Positions 62,413 to 64,000 of a stretch of DNA of 64,000 nt are shown piece after piece. Source of the stretch: Sphingomonas sp. ATCC 31555 (GTDB lineage: Bacteria; Pseudomonadota; Alphaproteobacteria; Sphingomonadales; Sphingomonadaceae); contig NZ_ALBQ01000027.1 in assembly GCF_000282895.1 (NCBI RefSeq), forward strand, positions 1 to 64,000. Reading direction: 5' to 3'. A model generated the notes under the pieces. That model was not told the DNA's origin. It ran no database searches and worked only from the letters and a program-made list of their open reading frames with translations. The stretch's first letter is position 1. Every line of letters begins with the position of its first letter. Position numbers and translations under genes: made by a program.

Positions 62413-63416
62413 GATGTCTCCAGCAGCAGGTCGATGATCGCCTCCGATCCGAAGCGATAAGGGTCCGTACAGGGCAGTCCCAGCGCATCCTCGGTCTCGC
62501 GACACAGCCGCCGGGCGGCAACCTCCTCCAGCTTGGCGGTATTGAGCGCCACGCCGACAGCGCGCACGTCAGGGCTGGTCAGCCGCGCCACGCGCAAATT
62601 GGTTTCCAGGCACTCGGCAAGCCCCGGCATCGGAAAATGCGGCAGGCCCCGCATGTGCGGGCGCACCGGATCGTGGCAAAGCACCAGCGCCGTCGGCTGC
62701 GCACCATGGAGCAGCCCAGTCGAAACGCCGGCAAAGGCAGGGTGGAACAGCGATCCCTGCCCTTCGATCAGATCCCAGCCATCGTCCTCGCGCGCCGGTG
62801 CCAGCGTCTCGATGGCCCCGGCGATGAAATCGGCGATCACCGCGTCGAGCGGCACCCCGCCCCCCGCAATCAGGATGCCGGTCTGGCCGGTGGCGCGGAA
62901 ATCGGCTTTGATCCCCCGCTCCCGGAGCGCGTCGCGCAGACACAGCGTCGCGTACATTTTGCCGACCGAGCAGTCGGTACCGACCGTCAGCAGCCGGTTG
63001 CCCGCGCGCCGCCGCCCGTTGCCGACCGGCAGGTTTGTCGGCGCATCGCGCACGTCGAACAGCGCAACGCCGGCCTCGGCCGCCGCCGTGACCAGTTCGG
63101 GCACGTCGCGCAGCCGCTCGTGGAGCCCGCACGCGATGTTCAGCCCAGCGCGGATCGCGGCCAGCGCATCACCGATCATCCAGTTGGGGAAGCGACCGCC
63201 CGGATTGGCAATGCCCAGCACCAGCGTCTGCGCGCCGGCAGCACGGCCGGCGGCGGCATCCATCCGCGGCAGACCGAGCGTGAACGGGCAATCGTCGTGC
63301 CGCCATTCGCCAACGCAATCCTCACGGCGAAACGCGGCCAGACCGCGCGATGTCTTGAGGCCGATCTCGTCATCGGAATGGCCGAGATAGAGGAGGTAGG
63401 GAGCGGGAATGGTCAT
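62370..63416 (-). CDS. DUF1611 protein, DgcN-like D-glutamate N-acetyltransferase
   Basis: A 348-residue protein of the DUF1611 family: LYLGHSDDEIGLKTSRGLAAF at the N-terminus, then VLGIANPGGRFPNWM. A P-loop-like LLTVGTDCSVGKMYATLCL comes at the start of the C-terminal domain, followed by GQTGILIAGGGVPLDAV, LIEGQGSLFHPAF and ALVLCHDP. In DgcN-DgcA systems this protein acetylates D-glutamate before racemisation. ATG 63416 (MTIPAPYLLYLG) fits the family N-terminus. Confidence 0.88.
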   Translation of the reverse strand: MTIPAPYLLYLGHSDDEIGLKTSRGLAAFRREDCVGEWRHDDCPFTLGLPRMDAAAGRAAGAQTLVLGIANPGGRFPNWMIGDALAAIRAGLNIACGLHERLRDVPELVTAAAEAGVALFDVRDAPTNLPVGNGRRRAGNRLLTVGTDCSVGKMYATLCLRDALRERGIKADFRATGQTGILIAGGGVPLDAVIADFIAGAIETLAPAREDDGWDLIEGQGSLFHPAFAGVSTGLLHGAQPTALVLCHDPVRPHMRGLPHFPMPGLAECLETNLRVARLTSPDVRAVGVALNTAKLEEVAARRLCRETEDALGLPCTDPYRFGSEAIIDLLLETSCAAPSPLVTTALR

Positions 63417-63486
63417 GATGCGGCATGATAGGAGCGCCGGTGCGAGCGCCGCCAATCGCTCTCCGGTCGCCGCCTATAACGCGCGG

Positions 63487-64000
63487 CTATTGGTCGCACC
63501 CGCTCGGCCGGGGGCGCAGCAGCGCGCGTCCCGCCGCGGCGCCCGTCGCCGCGCCGTCCGCCAGTGCGAGCTGCCCGTTGACGAACAGCGCCGCCACGCC
63601 GACGCTGGTCACGCGCGGATGCAGGTAATCGGCGCGCGGCGCATAACGCTTCGGATCCAGCACCACGACATCGGCATGATAGCCCTTTCGCAGATAGCCG
63701 CGCTGGGGGATGCGATACATGTCGGCGATGGCCCCGGTAGAACGGCGGATGAACTGCGCCAGGCTGATCACCTTCCGCTCGACGACATAGGTCCGATAGA
63801 GCCGCGGGAAAGTGGCGTATTGGCGCGGATGCCCGTTCGATCCGTCGGAGGACGTCACGACCCAGGGCTGCTTCATGATCAGATCGACGTCGCGATCGGC
63901 CATGTTGAAGCTGGCTACGTCGGTGCCCGCCGGCCCTGTGCCCGCCGCATCGGGCGTACGCAGGATGCGGATCGCCGCATCGATCGGAGTCAGCTGCCAC
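63487..64000 (-). CDS. N-acyl-D-amino-acid deacylase (D-aminoacylase), C-terminal part
   Basis: The gene runs off the right edge; 171 residues are visible. Motifs are VASFNMADRDVDLIMKQPWVVTSSDGSNGHPRQYATFPR, including the catalytic/metal Asp of the amidohydrolase barrel in SSDGS, then RKGYHADVVVLDPKRY and HPRVTSVGVAALFVNGQLALADG. It hydrolyses N-acyl-D-amino acids. It is the first visible gene of the leftward operon with DgcN, DgcA, the symporter and LysR, 70 bp upstream of DgcN. Confidence 0.92.
   Translation of the reverse strand, partial: WQLTPIDAAIRILRTPDAAGTGPAGTDVASFNMADRDVDLIMKQPWVVTSSDGSNGHPRQYATFPRLYRTYVVERKVISLAQFIRRSTGAIADMYRIPQRGYLRKGYHADVVVLDPKRYAPRADYLHPRVTSVGVAALFVNGQLALADGAATGAAAGRALLRPRPSGCDQ

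Overview
The window is GC-rich, densely packed DNA that looks like a sphingomonad-type alphaproteobacterium. Pointers are several large TonB-dependent receptors, one of the Caulobacter/sphingomonad carbohydrate type paired with tryptophan-halogenase-like flavoproteins, Tat-exported glycosidases, GTGA/ATGA translational overlaps and a typical gyrA. No rRNA, phage module or CRISPR array was seen.

Layout. (1) 268-3551: a siderophore-type receptor with a translationally coupled PepSY protein. (2) About 3640-8321: a scrap yard of mobile DNA. A 247-bp miniature element with perfect 58-bp inverted ends abuts a truncated GH84 gene. An IS407-group IS3 element with a 4-bp target duplication (ACGG) sits in the 3' end of that gene, and an IS110-family element sits inside the IS407-group transposase gene. 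(3) 8467-25111: a probable xyloglucan utilisation locus. GH74, GH35, GH31 (with PA14 insert) and GH29 form a leftward operon; two esterases, a TonB receptor and two halogenase-like flavoproteins run rightward. TAGCGCTA-type operator candidates lie in the control regions. (4) 25196-25405: tRNA-Ile2(CAU) and tRNA-Pro(UGG).

(5) 25476-34740: the most unusual part, a divergent cluster around a DUF692 multinuclear iron oxidase (MNIO). Leftward genes encode a VioB-like ferritin-fold protein, a Cys-rich candidate RiPP precursor with four C-x4-C motifs, the MNIO and its DUF2063 partner. Rightward genes encode two related unknown proteins, a DyP-type peroxidase and a cytochrome P450. A perfect 11-bp inverted repeat lies between the two arms. 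(6) 34870-41988: an atypical histidine kinase, an Lrp/AsnC regulator, an exported TPR protein, gyrA, a DUF952 protein and tRNA-Glu(CUC). (7) 42259-43578: a decayed IS3-family element related to the miniature element at 4219. (8) 43848-48088: a TesA-like esterase divergent from an ABC ATPase/permease pair, then an HNH protein.

(9) 48310-49505: a broken formylglycine-generating-enzyme-like gene and the last ~50 codons of a lost TonB receptor. (10) 49544-55677: an amino-sugar/cell-wall salvage locus with murQ, a solute:sodium symporter, a beta-lactamase-fold hydrolase, an intact GH84-like enzyme, a BadF-type GlcNAc kinase and a Tat-signal stub. (11) 55663-64000: an S9 peptidase, a PBP4-type carboxypeptidase and a D-amino-acid operon (D-aminoacylase, DgcN-like, DgcA-like, symporter, LysR). 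Regions 10 and 11 together suggest recovery of peptidoglycan sugars and D-glutamate/D-amino acids.

All calls come from reading the sequence and remembered family motifs. No database search or structure prediction was run.
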